Shown piece by piece: positions 24,205-33,123 of a stretch of 64,000 nt of DNA (its first letter is position 1; the number at the start of each line of letters is the position of its first letter). The stretch covers positions 1 through 64,000 of the forward strand of contig JACQBA010000019.1 in NCBI GenBank assembly GCA_016194745.1, read 5' to 3'. The notes beneath the pieces were generated by a model. That model ran no database searches. It worked only from the letters and a program-made list of their open reading frames with translations, and was not told the origin of the DNA. A program made the position numbers and the translations under genes. This DNA comes from Elusimicrobiota bacterium. Its GTDB lineage: Bacteria; Elusimicrobiota; Elusimicrobia; UBA1565; JACRDR01.

Positions 24205-26399
24205 AAAAAGTCCTCAAGGTCCTTGCCGCCTTTCTCGCCGTCGCGCTCCTTGCGGGCGCGGGCGGGCTGCTCGTGCTTCGCGCGAAGTATCCTCCCGAGC
24301 GCCTGAAGGCCATCGCTCTCGAGAAGATCCGCGAGGCGACCGGGCGCGAGGTCCAGCTCGAGTCCGCCCATATCGGATGGAACGGCCTCATCGCTTCCGG
24401 CTTCGCGATGGCGGAGCCGGGGGGATTCGCCGCGGGGCGATTCCTCGAGGTGCGCTCGCTGCGCGTCATGCCGAGGGTCTTGCCGCTTCTGCGCGGACAC
24501 GTCGAAGTCTCAGATCTCGTGATCGAGGGCGTGCGCTGCCGGATCGTCAAGAAGGCGGACGGGACCCTCAACGTCTCGACGATCGGCAAGACCGCGGCGC
24601 CGGCGGGAGGCGCGCGCCCGGCGAAGAAGGCCTCCGCGGCGGCGCCCGCGCCGAAGGGCGCCGCGACGGAACCCTCCGCGCCCCCGTCCAATTGGGAAGT
24701 CGACCGGCTGCGGGTCGTCGACGCCGACGTCGTGTACGAGGACAAGGCGGCGAAGTCCCGCGTCCACGCCGGCCCGCTTCAGGCGTCCGCGCGCGGCCTC
24801 CGACCCGACGGCCTGTTCCCGATCGCCATCGCCGTCGCGTTCGTCATGGAGAACGCAGGCGCGCCCGCGGCGAGCGGCAGCGCCGACTACAAGGGGTCCG
24901 CTAACCTGGGCGGGTTCTCGCCCGACAAATTCCAGCTGAAGATGGAGCCGCTGAAGCTCGTCTATCAAGGGCTCGAGCTCGACGCCAGCGGCGAGATCAA
25001 GGGCACCGCGACGCCCGACATCAAGCTCGCGCTCAAGATCCCGAAGCAGCCCGCCTCGCATTGGAAGGCGCTGTCGCTGCCGGCGGGGCTCGAGCCGCCC
25101 GCGCTAGCGGCGAGGCTCGAGGCGGAGCAGACGGCGGAGGGCATCGACGTGAAGTCGCTCAAGGCCGACGCGGGGGCCTCGAAGGGACCCGGCGGCACGA
25201 GCATCCCGCCGCTCGCCCTCGACGTCTCCGCGTTCGTCGGCAAGGCGAAGACGACGATCCGTCGCTGCGAGGTCGCGGCCGGCGAGCTCAAGCTCTCCGC
25301 GAGCGGCTCGCTCGCGTCCGCGCCGGGCAAGCCCGCCTCCGCGGACCTCCGCGTCAAAACGAACGTCTTTTCGCTCTCCGACCTCGCCGCGCTGGCGCCG
25401 CAGCTCGCCGCATACAAGCTCCAAGGCAAGGCGTCGTTCGATCTGCGCGCCTCCGGAGCCGCGTCGTCTCCCGCCCTATCGGGCTCGGCCGAGCTCAAAG
25501 GCGTCTCCGCGGAAGCGCAGGGCCAGAAGCTCGCCGGCGTCGACGGCTCCGGGACCTTCACGCCGAGCTCGATCGCCGTGCAGGCGGCCGGCAAGCTCAA
25601 CGGAGGGGACCTTAAGCTGAGCCTCACGGCCGCCGACTACCAGACGAAGCCGAACATCCAGCTGAACGGCTCTTTATCCGCGCTCGATCTGACCAAGCTG
25701 CCGCCGCCCGCGCCGAAGGAAAAGGGGTCCGCGCCCGCCCCCGCGCCCGCGCGCAAAGGCGACGCACCTGCCGGAGAGGGTCGTCCCGAGGCGGCGCGCC
25801 CCGGCGAGGCCGCGTCGGCGCCGGTGCGCACCTCCGGAAAAATCACCATCGGAAAGATCTCGCACCCGAAGTTCAACGCGTCCCAAGCACAGCTTGCCTG
25901 GAACCTCAACCAGCTCCAGGACATCGGCAAGCTGAGCGGCGTCACCGAGTTCAAGATCGGCAACGGCAACTTCGACAACCTGGCCGAGCTTGGCTCGACG
26001 CATCCGCTCGTGCAGGTACTCCTGGCGCCGATCATCCTCCTTCAGAAGATCGCCGGCGCCATCCGGATCCCTCTATTTCCGAAGTTCGACAAGGTGAATT
26101 TCCAGGAGATCACCGGGAACTACGTGTTCGAGAACGGCCTCATGTCGGTGAAGGAGTCCCACATGAACGCCGAGCACCTCGCGAACGCGCAGATGACCGG
26201 CACGGCGCACCCCGGCAACGACAAGGTCAATCTCCGCATCGCGCTCAAAGTCTTCAAGCTTCCCACGCCGATCGGCGTGACCGTGACGGGCCAGCTCTCC
26301 GATCCGAAGACGAACGTCGACCTGACGACGATCCCGGGCGTCGACAAGCTCGGCGAGCCCGTGAAGCAGCTGCTCGACGGCCTCTTTAAGAAGAGATGA
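24201..26399 (+). CDS. AsmA-family envelope protein
   Basis: 732 residues. An N-terminal membrane anchor (KVLKVLAAFLAVALLAGAGG) is followed by the AsmA opening PERLKAIALEKIREATGREVQLES, then repeated beta-rich segments, a Pro/Ala linker near 515-555 and a conserved C-terminal block (ITGNYVFENGLMSV, LTTIPGVDKLG) typical of AsmA/DUF748 proteins. Relatives act in phospholipid or outer-membrane homeostasis as periplasm-spanning beta-taco proteins. Overlaps both neighbours by four bases (ATGA at each end). Confidence 0.88.
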   Translation: MKKVLKVLAAFLAVALLAGAGGLLVLRAKYPPERLKAIALEKIREATGREVQLESAHIGWNGLIASGFAMAEPGGFAAGRFLEVRSLRVMPRVLPLLRGHVEVSDLVIEGVRCRIVKKADGTLNVSTIGKTAAPAGGARPAKKASAAAPAPKGAATEPSAPPSNWEVDRLRVVDADVVYEDKAAKSRVHAGPLQASARGLRPDGLFPIAIAVAFVMENAGAPAASGSADYKGSANLGGFSPDKFQLKMEPLKLVYQGLELDASGEIKGTATPDIKLALKIPKQPASHWKALSLPAGLEPPALAARLEAEQTAEGIDVKSLKADAGASKGPGGTSIPPLALDVSAFVGKAKTTIRRCEVAAGELKLSASGSLASAPGKPASADLRVKTNVFSLSDLAALAPQLAAYKLQGKASFDLRASGAASSPALSGSAELKGVSAEAQGQKLAGVDGSGTFTPSSIAVQAAGKLNGGDLKLSLTAADYQTKPNIQLNGSLSALDLTKLPPPAPKEKGSAPAPAPARKGDAPAGEGRPEAARPGEAASAPVRTSGKITIGKISHPKFNASQAQLAWNLNQLQDIGKLSGVTEFKIGNGNFDNLAELGSTHPLVQVLLAPIILLQKIAGAIRIPLFPKFDKVNFQEITGNYVFENGLMSVKESHMNAEHLANAQMTGTAHPGNDKVNLRIALKVFKLPTPIGVTVTGQLSDPKTNVDLTTIPGVDKLGEPVKQLLDGLFKKR

Positions 26400-27259
26400 G
26401 CCAAGCGCCCCGGCTCCTGATCGCGGCCTCCTGCGCGGCGTTGTGCGCGTGCAGCCCGCGCGTGATGGCCGTGCGCACGATCTCGCCGATCCTCGAGCGC
26501 GGCGCGCAGGCGTTCTACGAGGAGGGCGATCCCGAGTTCGCCCGGGAGGCCATGGCCTCGCAGCTTAAGCTCCTGGAGGCGCTCCTTAAGAACGATCCGG
26601 AGAGCCCGGGCCTCCTCGAGATGGCGGCGCAGGGCTTCAACGGCTACTCGTTCCTGTTTCTCGACGACGCGCAGCCGGATCGCGCGCGGCAGTTCTATCT
26701 CCGCGGTCGGGACTTCGGCCTGCGGATGCTCGCGCGCAATCCCGATCTCAAGGGCGTCAACGACATGACTCAGGCGCGGCTGGACGAGGCGCTCCTCAAG
26801 GCCCGCTCCGGCGACGTACCCGGGCTTTTCTGGACCGCGTACGGGTGGGCGGGCTGGATCAACTTGTCCAAGGATTCGCCCGACGCGGTCGCCGGCCTGC
26901 CCAAGGTCGCGGCCGTGATGCGCCGCGTCCAGGAGCTTCAGCCCGGCTACTACTACGGAGGCGCGGAGATATTCCTCGGCAGCTACTACGCGTCGTTGCC
27001 CAAAATCCTCGGGGGCGACCCGGCCAAATCCAAGATCCACTTCGAGGCAGCGCTCAAGGCCTCCGGCGGGAAGTTCCTCTTGACCAAGACGCTGTTCGCC
27101 CAATATTACGCCGTGGCCGCGCAGGACCAGGCGATGTTCAAGCAGCTCAACGAGGAGGTCCTCGCCGCGGGGGACGTTCTCCCCGAGGCGCGCCTGGCCA
27201 ACGAGGTCGCGAAGATGAAGTCCAAAAAGCTCCTGGAGAAAACGAATGAACTGTTCTAA
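26396..27259 (+). CDS. tatT: TatT-type TRAP transporter T-component lipoprotein
   Basis: 287 residues. Signal sequence ending in lipobox LCAC (Cys19), so lipid-anchored in the envelope. The all-helical TPR-like body (LLKNDPESPGLLEMAAQGFNG, ARxFYLRGRDFGLRML, YYYGGAEIFLGSYYASLP) matches the TAtT family. In Treponema, TatT forms a trimer that docks the substrate-binding subunit TatP and probably delivers hydrophobic ligand. Here tatT directly precedes the binding-protein gene (14-base overlap), supporting the assignment. Confidence 0.9.
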   Translation: MSQAPRLLIAASCAALCACSPRVMAVRTISPILERGAQAFYEEGDPEFAREAMASQLKLLEALLKNDPESPGLLEMAAQGFNGYSFLFLDDAQPDRARQFYLRGRDFGLRMLARNPDLKGVNDMTQARLDEALLKARSGDVPGLFWTAYGWAGWINLSKDSPDAVAGLPKVAAVMRRVQELQPGYYYGGAEIFLGSYYASLPKILGGDPAKSKIHFEAALKASGGKFLLTKTLFAQYYAVAAQDQAMFKQLNEEVLAAGDVLPEARLANEVAKMKSKKLLEKTNELF

Positions 27260-28268
27260 GGCTTTCGCCGCCGCCGTCCTTTTCGCCGCGGCCCCCGTCT
27301 CGGCGGAGACGGTCATCAAGTTCGCCACGCTCGCGCCAGCGGGCTCGACGTGGATGAAGGTCATGACCGAGTTCGACAAGGAGCTCCAAGCCAAGACCGG
27401 CGGGCAGGTCAAATTCAAGTTCTATCCCGGAGGAGTGCAGGGAGACGAGAAGGACGTCGTGCGCAAGATGCGCCTCGGCCAGCTCCAATCCGCGGGCGTG
27501 ACCGGCGTCGGCCTCGGCGAGATCACGCCGGAAGTGCGGGTGCTCGACGCGCCGTTCCTCTTCGACAACACGGCCGAGGTGGACCACGTCTTGAAGACCT
27601 TCGACAAGGACCTCTCGGGCGCGCTCGAGGCCAAGGGCTTCGCCTTGATCGGCTGGACCGAGGTCGGCTTCGTGCAGCTCTTCACGAACACGCCGGTCAA
27701 GGCGCCGGCCGACGCCAAGAGGGTCAAGATGTGGATGTGGGAAGGCGACCCGATCGCGGAGGCCGCGTTCAAGGCCTTCGGCGTGGAGCCGCGTCCGCTG
27801 TCCATCACCGACGTCATGACCTCGCTGCAGACGGGGCTCATCGACGGCGTCTACGCCTCGCCGATGGCCGCGCTCGCCCTCCAGTGGTTCACCAAGACGA
27901 AGTTCGTGAGCCCCGTGCCGCTCGCCTACTCCGCCGGCGCGGTGATCGTGTCGAAGAAGATCGTCGACGGCTTGCCCGCGGATCAGAAAGCCGCGCTCCT
28001 CGACCTCGGCAAGAAGCATATGCGCCGGCTCACCGAGCTCGGCCGCGCCGAGAACGAGAGCGCGTTGAAGACGGTCGCCAAGGAAGGCCTGACGCTCGTC
28101 GAGAAGCCGAGCCCTGAATTGCTGAAGCAGTACGAGGAGATCGGCGTCAAGGCGCGGCGCGACCTCGCGGGGAAGCTCTATTCGGCGCAGCTCCTCGAGC
28201 GCATCGAGAAGTCGCTCGTCGAGTTCCGAAAGAGCGGGAAAGCGGGAGCCGCGAAAAGACCTTCTTGA
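27246..28268 (+). CDS. dctP: TRAP transporter substrate-binding protein (DctP/TatP type)
   Basis: 340 residues with a signal peptide (1-20, AAPVSA|ET). The family pattern is complete: IKFATLAPAGSTWMKVM, YPGGVQGDEKDVVRKMRLGQLQ, LDAPFLFDN, KMWMWEGDP and LQTGLIDGVYASP. It binds an organic anion in the periplasm and hands it to the DctQM permease. The Arg that clamps carboxylates in sialate or dicarboxylate binders is replaced by KMWMWEG, so the ligand may not be a simple carboxylate; with tatT next door a hydrophobic ligand is a fair guess. Confidence 0.93.
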   Translation: MNCSKAFAAAVLFAAAPVSAETVIKFATLAPAGSTWMKVMTEFDKELQAKTGGQVKFKFYPGGVQGDEKDVVRKMRLGQLQSAGVTGVGLGEITPEVRVLDAPFLFDNTAEVDHVLKTFDKDLSGALEAKGFALIGWTEVGFVQLFTNTPVKAPADAKRVKMWMWEGDPIAEAAFKAFGVEPRPLSITDVMTSLQTGLIDGVYASPMAALALQWFTKTKFVSPVPLAYSAGAVIVSKKIVDGLPADQKAALLDLGKKHMRRLTELGRAENESALKTVAKEGLTLVEKPSPELLKQYEEIGVKARRDLAGKLYSAQLLERIEKSLVEFRKSGKAGAAKRPS

Positions 28269-28789
28269 TGGAAGCGATCCGGCGGGTCGAGGCCTGGCTC
28301 GGCATGGCCGAGAGGCTCCTCTTGACGGTGATCGTGACCGTCGTCCTGACGCTGTCGTTCTACCAAGTCGTGATGCGCGCCTTGTTCTCGGGTGGGATCT
28401 TGTGGGGCGATACCTTGAGCCGCCATCTCGTCGTCTGGATCGGATTCTTAGGCGCGGGGCTCGCGGCCGGCGCCGACAAGCAGTTCGCAATGGACGCCTC
28501 GACGCGACTGTTCTCCGGGCGCCTCAAGGCGGGAGTGATGCTCGCCTGCCACGTGTTCACCACGATCGTCTGCGCCTTCCTCATCAAGGCCTCGCTCGCC
28601 TTCTTTCGCCCCGAGCTGGCTGAGCCGAAGACGCTGCTCACGGCCGCGGGCGTCAAGGTGCCGGCATGGGCGCTCGAGATCATCATCCCCGCGGGGTTCG
28701 CGCTCCTCTTCGCGCATTACCTCTTGAAGACCGCGCAGGCGGGACACGCTCTGGCGACGGGGCGCGAGCTTCCGGGCCACGCGGAATGA
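28268..28789 (+). CDS. dctQ: TRAP transporter small permease (DctQ)
   Basis: 173 residues with four membrane helices (about 16-37, 52-70, 88-110, 132-152). Typical DctQ features are FYQVVMRALFSGGILWGDTLSR and the WIGFLGAGLAA helix. It pairs with DctM in a sodium-driven uptake system. The ATG overlaps the dctP stop (TGATG) and the stop overlaps the dctM start (ATGA). Confidence 0.92.
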   Translation: MEAIRRVEAWLGMAERLLLTVIVTVVLTLSFYQVVMRALFSGGILWGDTLSRHLVVWIGFLGAGLAAGADKQFAMDASTRLFSGRLKAGVMLACHVFTTIVCAFLIKASLAFFRPELAEPKTLLTAAGVKVPAWALEIIIPAGFALLFAHYLLKTAQAGHALATGRELPGHAE

Positions 28790-30042
28790 TCTACCTCGTC
28801 GCCGGCGCGGCCTTGCTGCTCGCGGCGATCGGCGCGCCGGTATTCGCGTTGATGGGGTTTCTCGCTCTTTATCTGTTCCACACCGCCGACATCTCCTCGG
28901 GAGCGATCATCGTCGAGCTCCTTCGGCTCGCCTCGCTTCCGGCGCTGATCGCGATCCCGTTGTTCACGTTCGCGGGCTACATGCTCGCCGAGTCCAAAGC
29001 GCCGCGCCGGATGGTCGCGCTCGCGCAGTCTCTATTCGGCTGGCTACCCGGGGGAATGGCGGTGGTCGGGCTTCTCACGTGCGCGATCTTCACCGCGTTC
29101 ACGGGCGCCTCGGGCGTCACCATCATCGCGCTCGGCGGGCTCCTCTACCCGATGTTACGCCAGGAGGGCTACCCGGAGAAATTCTCACTCGGGCTTCTGA
29201 CGACGACGGGAAGCCTCGGGCTTCTGTTCCCGCCGAGCCTGCCGATCATCCTCTACGGGCTCATCGCACCGGTCCCCATCGACAAGCTCTTTGCGGCCTC
29301 CGCCTTGCCGGGCGTGCTGCTGCTTGTGATCCTCTCGACCTACAGCCTTTGGACCGGGTGGCGCGCCGGCGTGCAAAAGATCCCGTTCTCCTGGGCGAAC
29401 GTGGGCACGGCGGCGCGCGAGGCGATTTGGGAGATTCCGCTGCCGTTCATCATCATCGGCGGGATCTACCGCGGCGCATTCACCGCGTCCGAGGCCTCGG
29501 CGGTGATGGCGATGTACGTGCTTGTCGTGGAGATCTTCGTCTACAAGGACCTGAAGGTCTCCGACCTCCCGCGCATCATCGAGCACAGCATGGTCCTCGT
29601 CGGATCCATCCTCATCGTGCTCGGCACAGCGCTCGGCCTGACGAACTACATGATCGACGCCGAAATCCCGGCCAAGCTCTTCGACGTGCTGCACCACTAC
29701 CTGCACTCCAAGGCGGCGTTCCTCCTCGTGCTCAACGCGTTCCTGCTCGTAGTCAACATGGTGGAGATCTTCTCGGCCATCATCATCGTCGTGCCGATCA
29801 TCGTCCCCGTCGCGAAGCAGTACGGCATCGACCCGATCCACCTGGGGGTGCTGTTCTTGTTGAATCTGGAGATCGGCTACATGACGCCTCCCTTGGGGCT
29901 CAATCTCTTCCTCTCGAGCAGCCGCTTCGGCGCGCCGCTCGGGAAGCTCTACGCGGCGACGATGCCGTTTTGGCTGCTCCTCCTCGGGGCGCTCATGCTC
30001 GTCACCTACGTGCCGGCGATCAGCCTGGTCTTCGTCAAATGA
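28786..30042 (+). CDS. dctM: TRAP transporter large permease (DctM)
   Basis: 418 residues with about 11-12 membrane helices. DctM signatures: LIAIPLFTFAGYMLAES, FTAFTGASGVTIIALGGLL, GSLGLLFPPSLPIILYG and LLNLEIGYMTPPLGLNLF. These include the conserved SG(V)T and PPS sodium-site segments of the TRAP/ion-transporter fold. It is the transport subunit of the tatT-dctP-dctQ system encoded immediately upstream. Overlaps both dctQ and the next small gene by four bases. Confidence 0.95.
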   Translation: MIYLVAGAALLLAAIGAPVFALMGFLALYLFHTADISSGAIIVELLRLASLPALIAIPLFTFAGYMLAESKAPRRMVALAQSLFGWLPGGMAVVGLLTCAIFTAFTGASGVTIIALGGLLYPMLRQEGYPEKFSLGLLTTTGSLGLLFPPSLPIILYGLIAPVPIDKLFAASALPGVLLLVILSTYSLWTGWRAGVQKIPFSWANVGTAAREAIWEIPLPFIIIGGIYRGAFTASEASAVMAMYVLVVEIFVYKDLKVSDLPRIIEHSMVLVGSILIVLGTALGLTNYMIDAEIPAKLFDVLHHYLHSKAAFLLVLNAFLLVVNMVEIFSAIIIVVPIIVPVAKQYGIDPIHLGVLFLLNLEIGYMTPPLGLNLFLSSSRFGAPLGKLYAATMPFWLLLLGALMLVTYVPAISLVFVK

Positions 30043-30338
30043 CGGCCTCCCGCGTGAAGGACGCCGTGATCGCGGTGCTCGCGACGCTTTGCGTCGTGCT
30101 CGCGGCGCTGCTCTATCGGGCGACGTCGGCCGCGCCGCCGGGCCTCGCCATCCAGCCGCCGGTCGGTATCGTGCCGCCGCCCCCTGGAGTCTCGGTCTCT
30201 CCGCCGCAGTCGGCGCCGCCGGGCTTCCCGGCCCCGAATCAGCGTGCCTGCACGATGGAGGCGAAACTTTGCCCGGACGGCTCGGCGGTGGGGAGAAGCG
30301 GCCCGAACTGCGAGTTCCCGAAGTGCCCCGGCGAATGA
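30039..30338 (+). CDS. small anchored protein with CPDGS...GPNCEF...CP motif
   Basis: 99 residues. One N-terminal membrane helix (about 9-27), then a Pro-rich linker and a C-terminal Cys module: CTMEAKLCPDGSAVGR followed by GPNCEFPKCP, four Cys in about 26 residues. The CPDGSxVGRxGPNCEFxxCP pattern is one I have seen in small or C-terminal domains of uncultured bacteria; its role is unknown. It starts within the dctM stop (ATGA), so it is translated with the TRAP operon and may be an accessory subunit facing the periplasm. Confidence 0.8.
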   Translation: MTASRVKDAVIAVLATLCVVLAALLYRATSAAPPGLAIQPPVGIVPPPPGVSVSPPQSAPPGFPAPNQRACTMEAKLCPDGSAVGRSGPNCEFPKCPGE

Positions 30339-30358
30339 CCCGGGCGGCGCGAGTGCGC

Positions 30359-31417
30359 CTAGTCCGCGAGTAGCGAGTCCGAATCCTCGGCGACGAGCTT
30401 GAGGCCGGGGACGCTCGCGCACGCCCTCATCGCGCGGCGCGTGGACGCCTTCACCGACCGCATGGCTCCCGTCACGCGCGCCGACGCGACTCTCGCCGCC
30501 CCGATTCGCCGGTCGAGGCTCGCGAGGATGTCCTCGTACCCCTTAGCGTACTCCTCGGCGGCCGCGAGGGACTTCGCCTGCGCGTCCGCTTTCTGCCTGA
30601 AATCCTCGAACACCTCGCGCAGGGCCGGAGCCGCGGCCCCGCCGCCGACCTGCGGCTCGAGCGCGGCGACCGCGGCCCGGGAACGCTCGAGCTGGGCCGC
30701 GATCGACCGCCTGTTCGCGCGCGCGGTCTCGAGATATCCGACGACGCTCGGCCGCGCGGTGACGAGCTGGTCGAGCGCCGCCTCCGCCTCGTCTTCGAAA
30801 TTCTTGAGCCGCTCGGGGAGAGCCTCGATCGCCCGCTTCAAGAGCGTTTCGAGTCGCAGCCGTGCGTTCGAGACGTCGAGGTCGGTTCCCGGCCCGAGCT
30901 CTATCTTGACGGCGCCCGCCGCGGGGGCGTCCCAGTCGACTTGGCGCTCGGCCTGCGCCGACACCCGCAGCGCGCGCTGCAGCCCTAGATCCCAGATGGA
31001 CGCGGAGACCTCCTGCCCGCCGACCGGCAGCGTCACGGCGATCTGATGCCGCCCGCCACGCGCCGCGGCGTCCACGACGCTCCGATCGAGCCGCGCCACG
31101 CCCAGTCCGTCCTCTGTCACGACCGTGAGCTTGCGCTCGAGCCCGGTGCAGTTGGCGCCTTCCAGGTTGCACGAAAAATTCGAGGGCAGGAGCGCCGCGC
31201 GCGGTCCCGCGCCGCCGGCGCGCGGGCGGAAATAGGAGAGTGCGATGCGTTCGCCCGGATTGTCCGGCGTCCCGAGCGACGGCAAGTCGATCTCGGTCAG
31301 CGCCTCGTAGCAGAGGAAGTACCCGCGGGCGGGGAACGCGGTCAACGCGCCCTCGGCGGCGTGGCACAGCGGAGCGAGAAGCGCGGGCAAGGCGAGGAGA
31401 GGGATAGAGAGTTTCAT
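30359..31417 (-). CDS. hypothetical secreted protein with coiled-coil C-terminus
   Basis: 352 residues. A signal peptide (1-20) leads to a beta-rich N-terminal half (about 25-185) with three Cys (YFLCYEAL, FSCNLEGANCTG). From about 185 the protein is helical and charged, with coiled-coil character (LLKRAIEALPERLKNFEDEA, KSLAAAEEYAKGYEDIL). No family recognised. Convergent with the TRAP operon, 20 bases apart. Confidence 0.75.
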   Translation of the reverse strand: MKLSIPLLALPALLAPLCHAAEGALTAFPARGYFLCYEALTEIDLPSLGTPDNPGERIALSYFRPRAGGAGPRAALLPSNFSCNLEGANCTGLERKLTVVTEDGLGVARLDRSVVDAAARGGRHQIAVTLPVGGQEVSASIWDLGLQRALRVSAQAERQVDWDAPAAGAVKIELGPGTDLDVSNARLRLETLLKRAIEALPERLKNFEDEAEAALDQLVTARPSVVGYLETARANRRSIAAQLERSRAAVAALEPQVGGGAAAPALREVFEDFRQKADAQAKSLAAAEEYAKGYEDILASLDRRIGAARVASARVTGAMRSVKASTRRAMRACASVPGLKLVAEDSDSLLAD

Positions 31418-31530
31418 GCGCTCACTATAGCCCCCAGCCCCCCGCGCGGGCTGAGCCGATCGTCCCAGCCCGCCTCGGTCTTTCGGCCGCGTCCGGCTGA
31501 GCCCATCGTCCTACCCGATCGGCCCGGTGC

Positions 31531-31559
31531 TTGACAGCCCCGATCCCTGTCCCCATAAT
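31531..31559 (+). promoter_or_regulatory. sigma70-like promoter of the LOG gene
   Basis: TTGACA (31531-31536), exactly 17 bases, then CATAAT (31554-31559). The ATG at 31581 follows 21 bases after the -10. This placement argues against an in-frame start at 31527, which would lie upstream of the promoter. Confidence 0.75.
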
Positions 31560-31580
31560 AAGCTAGAATTTTCAGCCTTT

Positions 31581-32492
31581 ATGTCGAAGGTCAAGCGACG
31601 CTCCAACCGTAAGGCGCCCGCGGCAGACACGACCGCCGCGCGCCACTCCCGTCGGCGCGGCCTGATCGACGCGATCAAGTCCTCCCCGAACTACCTCCGC
31701 GCCTACGAGGACCTCGATTTCCTGCACCGCGACGAGCTGCGGCCGATCCGCCTCCAACTCGAGCTCTTGAAGCCCGAGATGATCCTCAGCTCCCATAATA
31801 TCCACTCGACGCTCATCTGCTTCGGCAGCGCGCGGATCGGCCCGCCGCAAGAGGCGGCCGCGCAGGTCAAGGTCCTCGAGGCGGCGGTCAAGAAGCACCC
31901 GCAGGACAAGGACCTCCGGCGCCGTCTCCGCGTCGCCCAGAACTTGCTCGCTCAGTCACGCTACTACGAGGAGGCGCGCAAGTTCGGCTCGATCGTGACC
32001 AAGGCCGCCCAGGCGGACGCCCACCGCGAGTTCGTCATCGTCACCGGCGGCGGGCCGGGTGTGATGGAGGCGGCCAACCGCGGCGCCTTCGAGGCGGGGG
32101 GTAAGTCGATCGGCTTGAACATCACCTTGCCGCACGAGCAGGACCCGAACCCATACATCACTCCGGACCTTTGCTTCCAGTTCCATTACTTCGCGCTCCG
32201 CAAGATGCACTTCCTGATGCGCGCGCGCGGGCTCGTCGTGTTCCCGGGCGGCTTCGGCACGATGGACGAGCTCTTCGAGACCTTGACGCTGGTGCAGACG
32301 GGCAAGAAGCGGCGGTTCCCCATCATCCTGTTCGGCCGGGAGTTCTGGTCGAACGTGGTCGACTTCCAGTACCTCGCCGACTGCGGGGTGATCGCCGACT
32401 CGGACCTCGACTTGTTCCAGTACGTGGAGACGGCGCAGGAAGCGTGGGAGAAGATCCAGGAGTACTGGCAGAAGCACGGCTTCACCGAATAG
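31581..32492 (+). CDS. LOG family protein (long form, lysine-decarboxylase-like fold)
   Basis: 303 residues. The C-terminal two thirds form a Rossmann-like LOG domain with GGGPGVMEAANRGA and PGGFGTMDELFE, the motif of cytokinin riboside 5'-monophosphate phosphoribohydrolases and related nucleotidases. It carries an N-terminal extension of about 110 residues (basic tail and helices) that short LOG enzymes lack; long bacterial forms of this kind exist but their substrates are not settled. First of three plus-strand genes with marC and a TPR-like protein. Confidence 0.9.
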   Translation: MSKVKRRSNRKAPAADTTAARHSRRRGLIDAIKSSPNYLRAYEDLDFLHRDELRPIRLQLELLKPEMILSSHNIHSTLICFGSARIGPPQEAAAQVKVLEAAVKKHPQDKDLRRRLRVAQNLLAQSRYYEEARKFGSIVTKAAQADAHREFVIVTGGGPGVMEAANRGAFEAGGKSIGLNITLPHEQDPNPYITPDLCFQFHYFALRKMHFLMRARGLVVFPGGFGTMDELFETLTLVQTGKKRRFPIILFGREFWSNVVDFQYLADCGVIADSDLDLFQYVETAQEAWEKIQEYWQKHGFTE

Positions 32493-32505
32493 GAGCGCAC
32501 CCGCC

Positions 32506-33123
32506 TTGCTCGAGTACGCCTTGCTGACGTTCGGCTCCCTCTTCGCGATCGTCGACCCGATGGCCGTGATCCCGTCGTTCCTCGCGATGACGTCGCGCGA
32601 CACGGTCGAGCAGCGGCAGCGCATGGCCTTCGTGGCATGCCTGACCTCCGGCGGCGTCATGACGGCCTTCGCGGCGTTCGGACCGTTCATTTTCAAGGTC
32701 CTCGGCATCACGATCCAGGCCTTCCAGATCGCCGGCGGCCTCATCATGCTTCTCTCCGCGCTGGACATGCTCCGCGCCAAGCGCACGCCGCTCAAGGAGA
32801 CGCCCGAGGAGACCGAGGAAGGCCGCGGCAAGGACGACGTCGCGATCACGCCGCTCGCGATCCCCATGCTGTCGGGGCCCGGCGCGATCACGACGTCGAT
32901 CGTCCTCGCCGAGCGCGCGACGAGCCTGACCCACCGCGTGGTCTTCTACGGCTGCATCGCGGCGGTGGCGCTCGCGGCATACGTGATCCTCTATCTGGCC
33001 GCGACGGGCGCCCGACGGGTCTCGCCGATCGCGATGAACGTGATGTCCCGCTTGATGGGCCTCATGCTGGCCGCGGTCGGGATCCAGTTCATCCTCACCG
33101 CCCTGAGCTTGCCGCGCCTATGA
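32506..33123 (+). CDS. MarC family integral membrane protein
   Basis: 205 residues with six membrane helices. MarC signatures are FGSLFAIVDPMAVIPSFLAMT at the N-terminus, AFQIAGGLIMLLSALDML, and IPMLSGPGAITTSIVL. The family is called NAAT transporter but its substrate is unproven. The start is TTG with AGGAG about ten bases upstream; no ATG fits. Overlaps the next gene as TATGA. Confidence 0.92.
   Translation: MLEYALLTFGSLFAIVDPMAVIPSFLAMTSRDTVEQRQRMAFVACLTSGGVMTAFAAFGPFIFKVLGITIQAFQIAGGLIMLLSALDMLRAKRTPLKETPEETEEGRGKDDVAITPLAIPMLSGPGAITTSIVLAERATSLTHRVVFYGCIAAVALAAYVILYLAATGARRVSPIAMNVMSRLMGLMLAAVGIQFILTALSLPRL

Noticed and set aside
31527..31580. Upstream start for the LOG protein
   Set aside because: The TTGACA/CATAAT promoter lies inside this extension, so the ATG at 31581 is used.
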